DNA of 39,739 nucleotides from Cytophagaceae bacterium UBA7467 (GCA_002479785.1 DLPD01000018.1:63364-103102), one strand, 5' to 3'. Positions 7,758 through 16,326 are shown, counted from the first letter of the stretch. The notes: a model not told the origin generated them from the letters alone. A program made the numbers and translations.

Positions 7758-9854
7758 ATGAAAAAACTTGTTCTGCTGTTTTCTGCGGCTGTTCTTGTGC
7801 TAGGCAGCATCGCCTTTATCACTAAATCGATTCCTGGTAGTCCATTGCATATTGCGAAAGTGGTGGGTGCTGTTCAAGACCAACAAATTGCTAGCGTGGA
7901 TGACAACACGGGTGATTGGTTGACCTATGGTCGTAATTATGGAGAGGAACGATTTAGTCCTTTGGGTCAAATCACAAAAGATAATGTGAGTCAATTAGGT
8001 CTCGCGTGGAGCTTAAATTTAGGCACTAAACGTGGTATTGAAGGCACGCCTTTAGTGGTGGATGGGATTATGTTTTTGAGTGGACCATGGAGCGTGGTTT
8101 ATGCTATCGATACACGCAAGGGCAAGCTTTTGTGGACGTATGATCCGCAGGTACCTAAAGGTTTTGGAGAGAAAGCTTGCTGCGATGTGGTGAATAGGGG
8201 TTTAGCCATGTACAAAGGCAACATTTTTGTAGGAACCCTCGATGGTCGATTAGTATCCATAAATGCGGCGACTGGAAAAAAGAAATGGGAAGTATTGTCT
8301 GTATCGCATGACCGCTCCTACACGATTACAGGCGCTCCTCGCGTGATGGACGGTAAAGTTATTATTGGAAACAGTGGCGCAGAATATGGGGTGAGAGGAT
8401 ATGTGACGGCTTATGATGCGATGACGGGAAAGAAAATTTGGCGATTCTTTACTGTTCCAGGAAATCCAGCGAATGGATTTGAGCATCCTGAAATGGAAAC
8501 GGCCGCGAAAACCTGGAATGGCGAATGGTGGAAATACGGGGGAGGAGGAACGGCCTGGGATGCCTTTGCCTATGACCCTAAATTGAAATTGATTTATGTG
8601 GGGACCGGAAATGGTTCCCCTTGGAATAGAGAAATCAGAAGCCCCGGTGGAGGAGATAACTTATACCTTTCCTCCATTTTAGCCATTCATGCAGAAACAG
8701 GAAAGTTGAAATGGCATTATCAAACCACACCAGGGGACTCATGGGATTTTACCGCGGTTCAACAAATCATTTTGACCCAATTAGAAATCAAAGGCAAAAA
8801 GCGCGAGGTTTTGATGCAGGCACCTAAAAACGGATTCTTCTATGTGCTAGACCGAAATACAGGGGAGTTATTGTCAGCTGAACCCTATGTCTATGTTAAC
8901 TGGGCCTCTAAAGTGGATATGAAAACAGGACGACCGGTGGAGAATCCGAATGCGCGCTATGTGAACAGTAATGAGCAAATTTACCCGAGTCCATTTGGGG
9001 GGCATAATTGGCAAGCGATGGCCTATAACCCTAAAACGAATTTGGTTTATATACCGGCGAGGGAGCAGTCCTGGAATTTTGGAAATCAAAAAGATTTCGT
9101 CTATGATAAAGACCATTGGAGCGTTGGGACGAATATTAATCCGGCTAATCCTACGAATAAGGATGCCAAAGGCCCTAATTCTTTCGGTAAATTAATTGCT
9201 TGGGATCCGGTTCAAAACAAAGAAGTTTGGCATAAAGCAGAAAAAACCGGTTGGAATTCGGGTGTACTGACCACGTCTAATTTAGTTTTCCAAGGGAATG
9301 CGGAAGGTGATTTTAATGCCTTGGATGCCAAAACAGGTAAAGTACTATGGACTAAAAATTTGGGGACAGGGATTGTAGCTCCTCCCATTACGTATTTAGT
9401 GGACGGGGTTCAATATGTGACGATTGCAGTAGGCTGGGGAGGCGTAATGAGTCTTTCAACCAGAAGTACGGAACATATTAATCCAGGAACGGTCTATACC
9501 TTCGCCATTGGCAAAAATGCGGCGATGCCTGTTTATGAGAAGGAGCCTAAAAAGGAATATTTGACTTTACCTGTCGAAGTTTCAGATGAGCAAGTCGCGA
9601 AAGGGGCCAGTTTATTTGGTAAATATTGCAGTCCTTGCCATAACCTCAATGCCGGTAATCCCGGTGGTACCATCCCTAATTTGACCTATTCGCACCCAGA
9701 CATCATGGGTGCTTTTCATCAAATCGTAAGAGATGGTATATTCTTGCCAAAGGGTATGCCGAAGTTTGGCGGTAGACTAAGTGACACAGACATCTCGAAC
9801 ATCAAAGGGTATATCCTGGCGACTGCGAAGAAAAATAGAGAGAAAAAACAATAA
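7758..9854 (+). CDS. PQQ-dependent dehydrogenase with C-terminal cytochrome c domain (quinohemoprotein)
   Basis: A 698-residue periplasmic quinohemoprotein of the PQQ alcohol/glucose dehydrogenase family. An N-terminal hydrophobic signal segment (1-20) is followed by an eight-bladed propeller with GDWLTYGRNYGEERFSPL near residue 52, the vicinal disulfide C141-C142, and repeated WTYD/WRF/WHY-type blade motifs. A C-terminal cytochrome c domain has heme motif C624-S-P-C-H628 and a likely axial Met in GMPKF (M667). Electrons would pass from PQQ to heme to the respiratory chain. The catalytic Asp is D330 in SWDFTAV; the residue two positions later is Thr332, not the Asp that marks lanthanide-dependent XoxF enzymes, so a calcium enzyme is predicted. 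Substrate unknown. No pqq biosynthesis genes occur in the window. Confidence 0.92.
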   Translation: MKKLVLLFSAAVLVLGSIAFITKSIPGSPLHIAKVVGAVQDQQIASVDDNTGDWLTYGRNYGEERFSPLGQITKDNVSQLGLAWSLNLGTKRGIEGTPLVVDGIMFLSGPWSVVYAIDTRKGKLLWTYDPQVPKGFGEKACCDVVNRGLAMYKGNIFVGTLDGRLVSINAATGKKKWEVLSVSHDRSYTITGAPRVMDGKVIIGNSGAEYGVRGYVTAYDAMTGKKIWRFFTVPGNPANGFEHPEMETAAKTWNGEWWKYGGGGTAWDAFAYDPKLKLIYVGTGNGSPWNREIRSPGGGDNLYLSSILAIHAETGKLKWHYQTTPGDSWDFTAVQQIILTQLEIKGKKREVLMQAPKNGFFYVLDRNTGELLSAEPYVYVNWASKVDMKTGRPVENPNARYVNSNEQIYPSPFGGHNWQAMAYNPKTNLVYIPAREQSWNFGNQKDFVYDKDHWSVGTNINPANPTNKDAKGPNSFGKLIAWDPVQNKEVWHKAEKTGWNSGVLTTSNLVFQGNAEGDFNALDAKTGKVLWTKNLGTGIVAPPITYLVDGVQYVTIAVGWGGVMSLSTRSTEHINPGTVYTFAIGKNAAMPVYEKEPKKEYLTLPVEVSDEQVAKGASLFGKYCSPCHNLNAGNPGGTIPNLTYSHPDIMGAFHQIVRDGIFLPKGMPKFGGRLSDTDISNIKGYILATAKKNREKKQ

Positions 9855-9893
9855 GAATATTTTCATTTTTTAAACTAACTAAACAATTATCCT

Positions 9894-10397
9894 ATGAAAA
9901 AAGTAGCCTTATCTATTCTAGCTGCTGCGGCACTATTTGCGTGTTCTGAAGCGAAAAAAGAAGAAACAGCAAGCCCTATCGAGCACATTTACAAACCTAC
10001 CTATACTGATAATTTCAAAATAGGGGATCAAAAGAATGTATTGTTAGCAGAGAAATTCCACCAAGATCTTTTTGCAAAAGACTACAAAAAGGCGGGTGAA
10101 ATCATTGCTGATACAGCAGAGTTTCATAATGAAGACGGAACCTTGATTAAGGGGAAAGCAGCTATTCTTGATTTCATGGAAAAGGGCTTCTCTCAAGTGA
10201 AGTTCAAGAATTATGAAATTGTTGCCATCATTCCTACGGTAGGAGAAAATGGTCACCAGTGGGTGAATGTATGGGACAAAGCAGATGTGGAAACACCAGA
10301 TGGAAAAACGCAAAAACTTGTTTGGGTTGATTCCTTTAGATTTGAAAATGGAAAAGTGGTGAGATTTGATGGATTTGTGAAAGCTTTGAAAGAATAA
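9894..10397 (+). CDS. NTF2/SnoaL-like lipoprotein
   Basis: A 167-residue lipoprotein (lipobox LFAC, Cys17). The mature part resembles the NTF2-like / SnoaL-like cone fold: an N-terminal helix EKFHQDLFAKDYKKAGEII, then strands with the pattern ADTAEFHNEDGTLIKGKAAI and a C-terminal WVDSFRFENGKVVRFDGF strand pair typical of this fold. Ligand or catalytic role is not predictable. It lies 39 bases after the PQQ dehydrogenase and is followed by a strong terminator, so the two may share a transcript. Confidence 0.75.
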   Translation: MKKVALSILAAAALFACSEAKKEETASPIEHIYKPTYTDNFKIGDQKNVLLAEKFHQDLFAKDYKKAGEIIADTAEFHNEDGTLIKGKAAILDFMEKGFSQVKFKNYEIVAIIPTVGENGHQWVNVWDKADVETPDGKTQKLVWVDSFRFENGKVVRFDGFVKALKE

Positions 10398-10418
10398 CCC
10401 TCTTTTTCTAACAATACG

Positions 10419-10445
10419 AAGACCCCTATTTAGGGGTCTTTTTTT
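10419..10445 (+). terminator. Rho-independent terminator
   Basis: AAGACCCCTA pairs perfectly with TAGGGGTCTT around a 2-base centre, followed by a run of T to 10445. It closes the PQQ dehydrogenase / NTF2-like unit. Confidence 0.9.
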
Positions 10446-10471
10446 GATTATTTTAATGAATTAATAAAGGT

Positions 10472-11341
10472 ATGATGTTAAAAAAACTTATTGGATTAGT
10501 AGTCTTTATTTCCTCCTTTCAGGCTATTGCACAAGAAGGATATTTTATCAAAAGTAAAGACAAGACGGAAATTTTCATTGAGGAAAAGGGTACGGGAACA
10601 CCGGTTGTTTTATTATCAGGTGGTCCTGGTTTAAATCCTGGCTATGTTTATCCTATTCATGAGCAGTTAAGCAAGCAATTTAGATCGATCATTTTGCACC
10701 AAAGAGGGACGGGGAAAACGGTGATGGCCAAAATTGATTCGACCACCCTTTCTTTGGAAAAATACATCGAGGATTTAGAGGCTCTGCGAAATCATTTACA
10801 GGTGAAAAAGCTCATCTTAATTGGGCAATCCTGGGGCGGAATGTTGTCGTTAGAATATTGCTCTCGTCTCCCTGAACATGTGGAGAAATTAGTATTAGTA
10901 GGATCAGGAAGCCCTAGCATGAATTTTGGCAACTATTTTTCCGATAATATTCAAATGCGACTTCGTCAAGAAGATTTAACTGAAAAGGCTGGATTAAAAC
11001 GTATTTGGACTGGCTATTTTTTTGATCGAGAGTCAGCTTTGGCATCTAAGGCTGCGATTGATTTTACGAAAATAAGCGGTCAGCCTGGCATTAATTCAAT
11101 CATGGTGGGGGATTATGCGGCTAAAGAGTCTCAACGCTTAGCAAATCTAAAGAAGTACAAAGGCCCTGCCATTGTTATTCAAGGTTACCAAGATCCAGTG
11201 GGCTTTGCCGCTTATGAGATAAAATCTGCGATTCCACAAGCAGAGCTATTATTTGTCAAGCAAAGTGGGCACTTCCCTTGGTTTGAGAAGGAAAGCACGC
11301 AGAAACAATTTTATGAATATTTGAATAAAGCGCTAAAATAA
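10472..11341 (+). CDS. Exported alpha/beta hydrolase, S33-like
   Basis: A 289-residue protein with a signal peptide (cleavage near IAQ, residue 21). The fold is alpha/beta hydrolase of the prolyl-iminopeptidase group: nucleophile G-Q-S120-W-G-G, acid D241 in QGYQDP, and H267 in KQSGHFPWFEK. The usual oxyanion motif HGGPG reads SGGPG here (S49), so the leading His is replaced, which may change specificity. Substrate unknown. It is bracketed by terminators on both sides and is likely a single-gene unit. A second ATG one codon later is equally possible. Confidence 0.85.
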   Translation: MMLKKLIGLVVFISSFQAIAQEGYFIKSKDKTEIFIEEKGTGTPVVLLSGGPGLNPGYVYPIHEQLSKQFRSIILHQRGTGKTVMAKIDSTTLSLEKYIEDLEALRNHLQVKKLILIGQSWGGMLSLEYCSRLPEHVEKLVLVGSGSPSMNFGNYFSDNIQMRLRQEDLTEKAGLKRIWTGYFFDRESALASKAAIDFTKISGQPGINSIMVGDYAAKESQRLANLKKYKGPAIVIQGYQDPVGFAAYEIKSAIPQAELLFVKQSGHFPWFEKESTQKQFYEYLNKALK

Positions 11342-11355
11342 GCGGTCGGTTAATG

Positions 11356-11387
11356 AAAAAAGCCACCTCATTGTAGGTGGCTTTTTT
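11356..11387. terminator. Bidirectional terminator
   Basis: A 13-bp perfect stem (AAAAAAGCCACCT with its complement) with a 6-base loop sits between two convergent genes, giving a T-run on either strand. Similar GCCACC-core stems occur at 14426 and 26342. Confidence 0.92.
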
Positions 11388-11388
11388 A

Positions 11389-12150
11389 TTAATGTTCCAG
11401 TTCCTGCTCGAGGAGTTTGATTAAGTCTTTGGCTTGTTGCTGTTGCATTTTGGACATAATCATATAGTACGATATATAACCGCTCATTGTACCGGTGATG
11501 TTCGCATATTCATGAAATACAAATTTATTTGAAGTTAGAAAAGCGCTACCTGTTTGTTTTTTTATTTGAGCTAATTTCACTTTATCATAGACTACTTTTC
11601 CGATAGTCTCTTTGGTTGAAAAAACAGTGGTTTCAAGCAATGAATTTTGTATTCTATGCACATTCGCCCCTCTATCCATTAATTGCTCTAATTGAACTTT
11701 CATGGTTATCTTCCCTTTTTCATATTCAGAAATTTTACGAACAATTTGTTCATTTTGAATGAGACGGAACCCTCCGGCATTTCGTAATTGATCGATTGTC
11801 CCAGATGAAAAATCTATATTGTATACCCTGCTGACCATAATCAAGCTATTTAAGTAGATAGAGTCAATATCTGCCTCATTCCAAGCTGGTTTAAAGATTA
11901 CCTCGTTTAGTTTATTGGAAGCTCTAACCATTTCTTCCATTCTGGAATCTTTAATTTTCATCTCCACTAAATCCGCTTTCAAATCTTCCTTCATACTCAC
12001 TAAATAATCATGCTCTTTATGCCTTTCCGCTCTATACTCGAGGTAATACTCGGCCATAAAGCCTAGAAAGACGGCGAAGAAAAGCATCAAAAACTCTTGA
12101 ACGTATTCTTTCCAGGATTTAGGGTGGTGCGAATGGTGGTGAACTTCCAT
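11389..12150 (-). CDS. MEVHHH-family membrane-anchored protein (copy 3)
   Basis: Function unknown. A 253-residue relative of the two genes near the left edge: MEVHHHSHHPKSW, a hydrophobic helix about residues 17-34 (EFLMLFFAVFLGFMAEYYLEY), then a helical soluble region with the shared segment IDQLRNAGGFRLIQNEQIV. The frame extends 35 codons upstream of the MEVHHH methionine, but that extension covers the palindromic spacer and has no family resemblance, so the start is placed at 12150. It is divergent from the antidote-like HTH gene, with a 10-bp inverted repeat between them. Confidence 0.8.
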   Translation of the reverse strand: MEVHHHSHHPKSWKEYVQEFLMLFFAVFLGFMAEYYLEYRAERHKEHDYLVSMKEDLKADLVEMKIKDSRMEEMVRASNKLNEVIFKPAWNEADIDSIYLNSLIMVSRVYNIDFSSGTIDQLRNAGGFRLIQNEQIVRKISEYEKGKITMKVQLEQLMDRGANVHRIQNSLLETTVFSTKETIGKVVYDKVKLAQIKKQTGSAFLTSNKFVFHEYANITGTMSGYISYYMIMSKMQQQQAKDLIKLLEQELEH

Positions 12151-12220
12151 GGGGTGTTTAGTAGGATTAAGGTTTCTTGAAATTATGAGTTTTAATTGGT
12201 TATGCCAAAGGAGGGGAGGC

Positions 12221-12245
12221 AACTGTTGCATTTTTTGCAACAGTT
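12221..12245. repeat. 10-bp perfect inverted repeat in a divergent spacer
   Basis: AACTGTTGCA, five T residues, then TGCAACAGTT. It lies between the divergent copy-3 MEVHHH gene and the HTH gene, about 70 bases from the former. It could be an operator or a leader hairpin. Confidence 0.6.
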
Positions 12246-12277
12246 TAATTTTCAATAACCTATTTTTATTTATGCTT

Positions 12278-12293
12278 AATAATGTCTATTATT
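12278..12293. promoter_or_regulatory. Possible operator palindrome of the HTH gene
   Basis: AATAAT-GTCT-ATTATT lies 44 bases before the HTH gene start. Antidote-type HTH proteins commonly repress their own promoter. The call rests on position and symmetry only, in an AT-rich stretch. Confidence 0.3.
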
Positions 12294-12336
12294 GTATCCA
12301 AATGAAGACAATATCAAATGTACCTAATTGAGAATT

Positions 12337-12618
12337 ATGGAAACTTCGAAATTTGATATAGCGGATTATTTGGATAGTAATGAAATGGTTACAGAATATC
12401 TGAATGTCGTATTAGCTGAGGGTAATGAATCAGACTTTATTGTTGCGCTTGGGAATATCGCTAAATCGATAGGAATGTCTAAAATCGCTAATGAAACTGG
12501 CTTAAGCAGACCTAGTTTATACAAAGCACTATCGGATGGATCTAAGCCTCAATTTGAGACGATTATGAAAGTATTAAGAGCGCTAGGAGGTAAGATACAA
12601 ATTAGCTCGGTTAGCTAA
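12337..12618 (+). CDS. Addiction-module antidote-type HTH protein (orphan)
   Basis: A 93-residue protein resembling the putative antidote family found beside HigB/RelE-like toxins (HI1420-like): KFDIADYLDSNEMVTEYLNVVLAEG, then DFIVALGNIAKSIGMSKIANETGLSRPSLYKALS, which carries the HTH, and a C-terminal VLRALGGKIQI. In that family the toxin gene normally lies immediately upstream. Here the upstream 180 bases have no toxin-like ORF, only palindromes and a divergent gene, so this looks like an orphan antidote or a retained regulator. A TTG in frame at 12328 is ignored in favour of the ATG at 12337. Confidence 0.8.
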   Translation: METSKFDIADYLDSNEMVTEYLNVVLAEGNESDFIVALGNIAKSIGMSKIANETGLSRPSLYKALSDGSKPQFETIMKVLRALGGKIQISSVS

Positions 12619-12682
12619 ACGGGATAATCTATTTCAAAACCGTGTTTTCCTATGTTTGTTGCAAAAATTTCAACAACTGAAT

Positions 12683-12719
12683 TTGAGGGCAATTTGCAGA
12701 TTATGCAAATTGCCCTCAA
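12683..12719. repeat. 16-bp perfect inverted repeat
   Basis: TTGAGGGCAATTTGCA at 12683-12698 pairs exactly with 12704-12719 around the loop GATTA. It lies between the ends of two convergent genes. There is no T-run on either side, so it is not a classic terminator, though it would still form a very stable hairpin. Confidence 0.75.
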
Positions 12720-12732
12720 CCTCATTATACCA

Positions 12733-13113
12733 CTACTTTAACACATGAAATGCCAGCACATTCTGCACGTCGTATACATTCACTGATTTATTGAATTGCT
12801 TAACGATGCTAGGCTGAGCTTCACCAGAGATCCAAATCTTCAATTCCGCATCTAAATCAAAAGTCCCAGCCGTTTCAATACTGAAGCGCGAAATGCTTTT
12901 GTAATTGATGGATTTGTATTCAGTTTTAGAACCAGTTAGTCCTTGCTTGTCTACTAAAATAAGGCGCTTAGATGTAAATATGAAGGTATCTCGGATGAGC
13001 TTAAAGCCTAGTTCGATGTCTTCGCCTTCAATCAGAAGTTTGCCAAAATCTTTCAATAAATCTTCTTTACTAACGGTTCCTGCATTGCCTAAAATGGCTG
13101 AAAATAGTCCCAT
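12733..13113 (-). CDS. Bacterial PH-domain protein
   Basis: A 126-residue cytoplasmic protein matching the bacterial pleckstrin-homology-like domain (YvbH-like, bPH_1). It has the N-terminal segment GLFSAILGNAGTVSKEDLLKDF, the core strands GEDIELGFKLIRDTFIFTSKRLILVD, then EYKSINYKSISRFSIETAGTFDLDAELKIWI, which is the characteristic end of the fold. Such proteins form oligomeric rings; their function is unclear. No signal peptide or membrane segment is seen. Confidence 0.85.
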   Translation of the reverse strand: MGLFSAILGNAGTVSKEDLLKDFGKLLIEGEDIELGFKLIRDTFIFTSKRLILVDKQGLTGSKTEYKSINYKSISRFSIETAGTFDLDAELKIWISGEAQPSIVKQFNKSVNVYDVQNVLAFHVLK

Positions 13114-13212
13114 GGTGTTTTGATTTTGTGTTTTAGTGTGATGGATGAAATTACGGAAATTAATTTAGTAATTTTATAAAATACCATTCTATACGTTAAC
13201 GGATAAGCATTT

Positions 13213-14406
13213 ATGTCAACTACCACCCTAAAAAGAATTGATTCCATCGATGTTTTACGAGGCATTGTCATGGTTATTATGGCCATCGATCATGTACGGG
13301 ATTTTGTACATGACCAGGCATATACGGGGGACCCGTTGAATGTGTTGACGACGACTCCTGTGCTGTATTTTACGCGGTGGATTACGCACCTATGCGCGCC
13401 TACTTTCGTTTTTTTATCTGGGCTTTCGATTTACCTGCAGAGTATTCGCAAGTCTAAGGCAGAGTTGAGTTCGTTTCTTTTCAAGCGGGGGCTTTGGTTG
13501 ATATTTGTAGAGATTTGTTTGATTTCTTTGGCATTTACATTTAATCCGTCCTATAATTTTATCATACTGCAGGTTATTTGGGCCATAGGAATTAGTATGA
13601 TTTTACTGGGTTTTCTGTGTCGACTGCCGTATAAAGTGGTTTTGGCCATCGGGTTAGTGATTGTTCTGGGTCATAATGTGTTGGATTTTTGGGAGGCTGC
13701 GCCTGGATTTAAGGCGGGGTTTTGGTGGGATTTGTTTCACCATGGTTTATTTGCGGTTTACCCTATCGTGGGTGATCATCACCTGATTATTATGTATCCT
13801 TTTGTTCCTTGGACGGGTCTAATGATTTTGGGTTATTGTTTTGGAGTTTTCTTTACTGCCAAATTCACATCGACTGAAAGGCAAAAAATCTTAACAAGGA
13901 TTGGGATATTCTTAATAGGCTTTTTTGTGGTTCTGAGGGCGATTAATGTCTATGGTGATCCGCATCCTTGGACGACTCAAGCAAATGGGTTCGATACCTT
14001 TTTGTCTTTTATGAATGTGCATAAGTATCCGCCTTCTTTGGCTTATATGTCTGTCATGATTGGGATAGCCATTTTGGCTTTGGCGTTTCTAGAAAATATT
14101 CAAAATAAACTTACAAACGTATTCCGGACATTCGGCAGAACGGCTTTTTTCTATTATATCATCCATTTTTACATGGCACATGCGATCACGGCTGTATTGT
14201 TTTTTTACAGGGGACATTCGTATGAGGAGGCAGTGAAAGCGCTTCAAAAAATCCCTTTTCTTTTTCAAATCGCGGGAGAGGGGTATAGCCTAGAGATCGT
14301 CTACCTGATTTGGATTCTACTGATTATTAGTTTGTATCCTTTGTGTAAGTGGTATGATTCTTATAAAACGGCGCACAAGGAAAAGTGGTGGTTGAGTTAT
14401 TTGTAG
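13213..14406 (+). CDS. Multi-pass membrane protein, DUF1624 / HGSNAT-like acyltransferase family
   Basis: A 397-residue integral membrane protein with about ten hydrophobic helices. The start SIDVLRGIVMVIMAIDHVRDF is the signature of the DUF1624 / heparan-alpha-glucosaminide N-acetyltransferase-like family, with the conserved arginine and Asp-His pair used in transmembrane acyl transfer. Other recognisable parts are LSGLSIYLQS, the loop with FHHGLFAVYP and YPFVPWTGLMILGY, and a late FYYIIHFYMAHAI helix. Acceptor is unknown; cell-surface glycans are plausible. It stands alone, ahead of a bidirectional terminator. Confidence 0.85.
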   Translation: MSTTTLKRIDSIDVLRGIVMVIMAIDHVRDFVHDQAYTGDPLNVLTTTPVLYFTRWITHLCAPTFVFLSGLSIYLQSIRKSKAELSSFLFKRGLWLIFVEICLISLAFTFNPSYNFIILQVIWAIGISMILLGFLCRLPYKVVLAIGLVIVLGHNVLDFWEAAPGFKAGFWWDLFHHGLFAVYPIVGDHHLIIMYPFVPWTGLMILGYCFGVFFTAKFTSTERQKILTRIGIFLIGFFVVLRAINVYGDPHPWTTQANGFDTFLSFMNVHKYPPSLAYMSVMIGIAILALAFLENIQNKLTNVFRTFGRTAFFYYIIHFYMAHAITAVLFFYRGHSYEEAVKALQKIPFLFQIAGEGYSLEIVYLIWILLIISLYPLCKWYDSYKTAHKEKWWLSYL

Positions 14407-14425
14407 TTTATAATAGCCCATAAAA

Positions 14426-14451
14426 AAAGCCACCTGCTAACAGGTGGCTTT
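14426..14451. terminator. Bidirectional terminator
   Basis: AAAGCCACCTG pairs perfectly with CAGGTGGCTTT around the loop CTAA, between two convergent genes. Confidence 0.9.
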
Positions 14452-14472
14452 ATTTATAGGTAAAAACGCTAA

Positions 14473-14952
14473 TTATTTCGCCAAAGGCATCACCGGGAGG
14501 TCTGAATTCCAGATATCTCTTACCGGAACTAATTTACCATCTATACGTTTGAAAATGGAAATGTATTTTCCTTTATCCATTTGATTTCCATCGGCTCCAT
14601 TTAATTCATATACGCCTATTTCTGTGATAGCATTTTCATCGCCAAACGCTTCTGTCATAGTCAATTTACCTGAACCAAATCCAGCTTTGATGGCACCAGC
14701 GAATTGACTAATAATGGAAGCTCTTCCTACTACTTGAGGAGCATTAGGTCCCATTCGAACTGCATCTGCAGCATAGAGATTGCCAAAACCAACGGAATCT
14801 TTCGTACTGATGGTTGCGGCGAATTGATCATTCCAGGCTGTAATTTCTTTTTTCGCTGCTTCAATATCAAAAGCAGCCGCTTTTTCAGCTTTTTGTTCAC
14901 AGGAAGTGAAAATCAGTGTCCCTAATACAAGGGGGAGAATTAGTTTTTTCAT
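14473..14952 (-). CDS. SnoaL/DUF4440-like lipoprotein
   Basis: A 159-residue lipoprotein (lipobox FTSC, Cys18). The mature part has the NTF2-like fold pattern of DUF4440: EITAWNDQFAATISTKDSVGFGNLYAADAVRM, a loop with VVGRASII, and end strands GKYISIFKRIDGKLVPVRDIWNSD. Proteins of this type are usually annotated as ketosteroid-isomerase homologues of unknown substrate. Together with 9894-10397 and 26391-26840 the window has three exported NTF2-like proteins. Confidence 0.8.
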   Translation of the reverse strand: MKKLILPLVLGTLIFTSCEQKAEKAAAFDIEAAKKEITAWNDQFAATISTKDSVGFGNLYAADAVRMGPNAPQVVGRASIISQFAGAIKAGFGSGKLTMTEAFGDENAITEIGVYELNGADGNQMDKGKYISIFKRIDGKLVPVRDIWNSDLPVMPLAK

Positions 14953-15030
14953 TGTGTAAAGGAGTTAAAGGTTTCCAAAAGATAGCTATTTATAATCTTA
15001 TTTAAAAAAGAAATAATGCTATTTTTTGCA

Positions 15031-16326
15031 TTACTCCACACCCCCTTCACTCAGCGCCTTTCTTTGAATTTTTCGAATCGCTGCCTCGATTGATTTTTCG
15101 GGTTCGATGATGTTGTATTTACCCCAAAAATCCGGATCCCCTAAGCTCTTCACTTTGTCAGACATGATGACGTTCGCACTGAGTTTTTGAGTTTCTGGGT
15201 TTTCGTTTCTCTCTTGTTTTTTCCAGTCGGTCACCGCCATTTCGATGGAGGTGGTGTAGACGGTGTTGAAGATGCGTTTGGCCCAATTCAACTTAAAGGT
15301 CAAATCCGCGCGGGAATAGGCATAAATCCACTTGTCTTTTTGTTGACGGTAGTTAATCTGGTAGCGAACTTCTGTGGGGTAGATGTCTAGGCCTGCTGGT
15401 TTTTTGCGCGTGAACATGAGTCCGGCTTTGACTTTATTCTCCACATTCAAGGCAAACGTGGCACTAACGATGGCTAAACTCTTCGCATCGATGTATAATT
15501 TTCCGTAATAAAGCGGGGACTCGATGCCTTCCTTTTGTTTGAAAGCTAATACTAATACTTGCCTGTCATCTATCTGAGTGTTTTCTTCTAGGTTAAAATC
15601 ATATAGTTCGAAGGCCTCGTTTGAAAAGATAAAGTCAGGATACTTCACTAAATCGATGTACAAGGCGGAGTATGGTCCACCTTGGAGTTTGAAATTAACG
15701 GTATCTAGTTTCGTATAATCGGCATTTTTTCTGCCTTTGAACAAGCTGACCTGATCTTGCGAACCTCCCAGGAAAGGTTGTTTTAAGACATTAATAATGG
15801 ACTCAGAAAGGGAGACATAGGTACGGCGTTTGCGAATGGTTTCGCGGTAGAAGGCCGTCATTTGGATGGGATCATCGCCATAGTTTTGTAAGCGATTTGC
15901 CAAAACCCCGGTGTACACATTCTTCGCATCTCCCGCTTTTACCACTACTTCCTCTAATATGGTATTGCTGGGTTCTAGATACAAAACGTTCTTTTCAGGC
16001 TTTAAATCTTGGATGGAAACGACTTTGTTTTTGTAGCCTAGAAAAGAAATAAGGAGAGTGGCATTCTGGTTTTCAGCTGGAACTTTGATGGAAAATTTAC
16101 CCTCGCTGTTGCTGATGGTAGAGATGGAGGTTCCGGAAACGGTGATACTTGCATAGACAAGTTCGTTTCTTGTTTTGCTGTCTAGAATCGAACCCTTAAA
16201 CTGCTTGAACGAACTCGAATCTGCCTTCGTGTAGACAGAAAAACGGGCCTCTGAAGGCATGGAAGCAAAAAGCAGGAAGAATAACCCCATTATTCCTCTC
16301 ACGTAAAATAGTAGGTTAGGTTTCAT
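15031..16326 (-). CDS. Exported protein with carboxypeptidase-regulatory-like domain
   Basis: A 431-residue protein with an N-terminal signal peptide (MKPNLLFYVRGIMGLFFLLF, cleavage around residue 27) and then a CarboxypepD_reg-like beta-sandwich at about residues 40-125 (GSILDSKTRNELVYASITV, SNSEGKFSIKVP, FLGYKNKVV, TILEEVVVKA), the domain that precedes TonB-dependent receptors in Bacteroidota. There is no beta-barrel; the remaining 300 residues form a family-specific domain of outer-membrane-associated proteins. Role unknown, probably envelope. Confidence 0.82.
   Translation of the reverse strand: MKPNLLFYVRGIMGLFFLLFASMPSEARFSVYTKADSSSFKQFKGSILDSKTRNELVYASITVSGTSISTISNSEGKFSIKVPAENQNATLLISFLGYKNKVVSIQDLKPEKNVLYLEPSNTILEEVVVKAGDAKNVYTGVLANRLQNYGDDPIQMTAFYRETIRKRRTYVSLSESIINVLKQPFLGGSQDQVSLFKGRKNADYTKLDTVNFKLQGGPYSALYIDLVKYPDFIFSNEAFELYDFNLEENTQIDDRQVLVLAFKQKEGIESPLYYGKLYIDAKSLAIVSATFALNVENKVKAGLMFTRKKPAGLDIYPTEVRYQINYRQQKDKWIYAYSRADLTFKLNWAKRIFNTVYTTSIEMAVTDWKKQERNENPETQKLSANVIMSDKVKSLGDPDFWGKYNIIEPEKSIEAAIRKIQRKALSEGGVE

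Noticed and set aside
8740..8760. Lanthanide-dependent (XoxF-type) dehydrogenase
   Set aside because: The diagnostic second Asp is Thr332, so the calcium form is the better prediction.
12149..12331. A 60-codon plus-strand frame ahead of the HTH gene as the missing toxin
   Set aside because: It mostly covers the divergent promoter region and palindromes, and its translation is cysteine- and phenylalanine-rich with no toxin-like motif.
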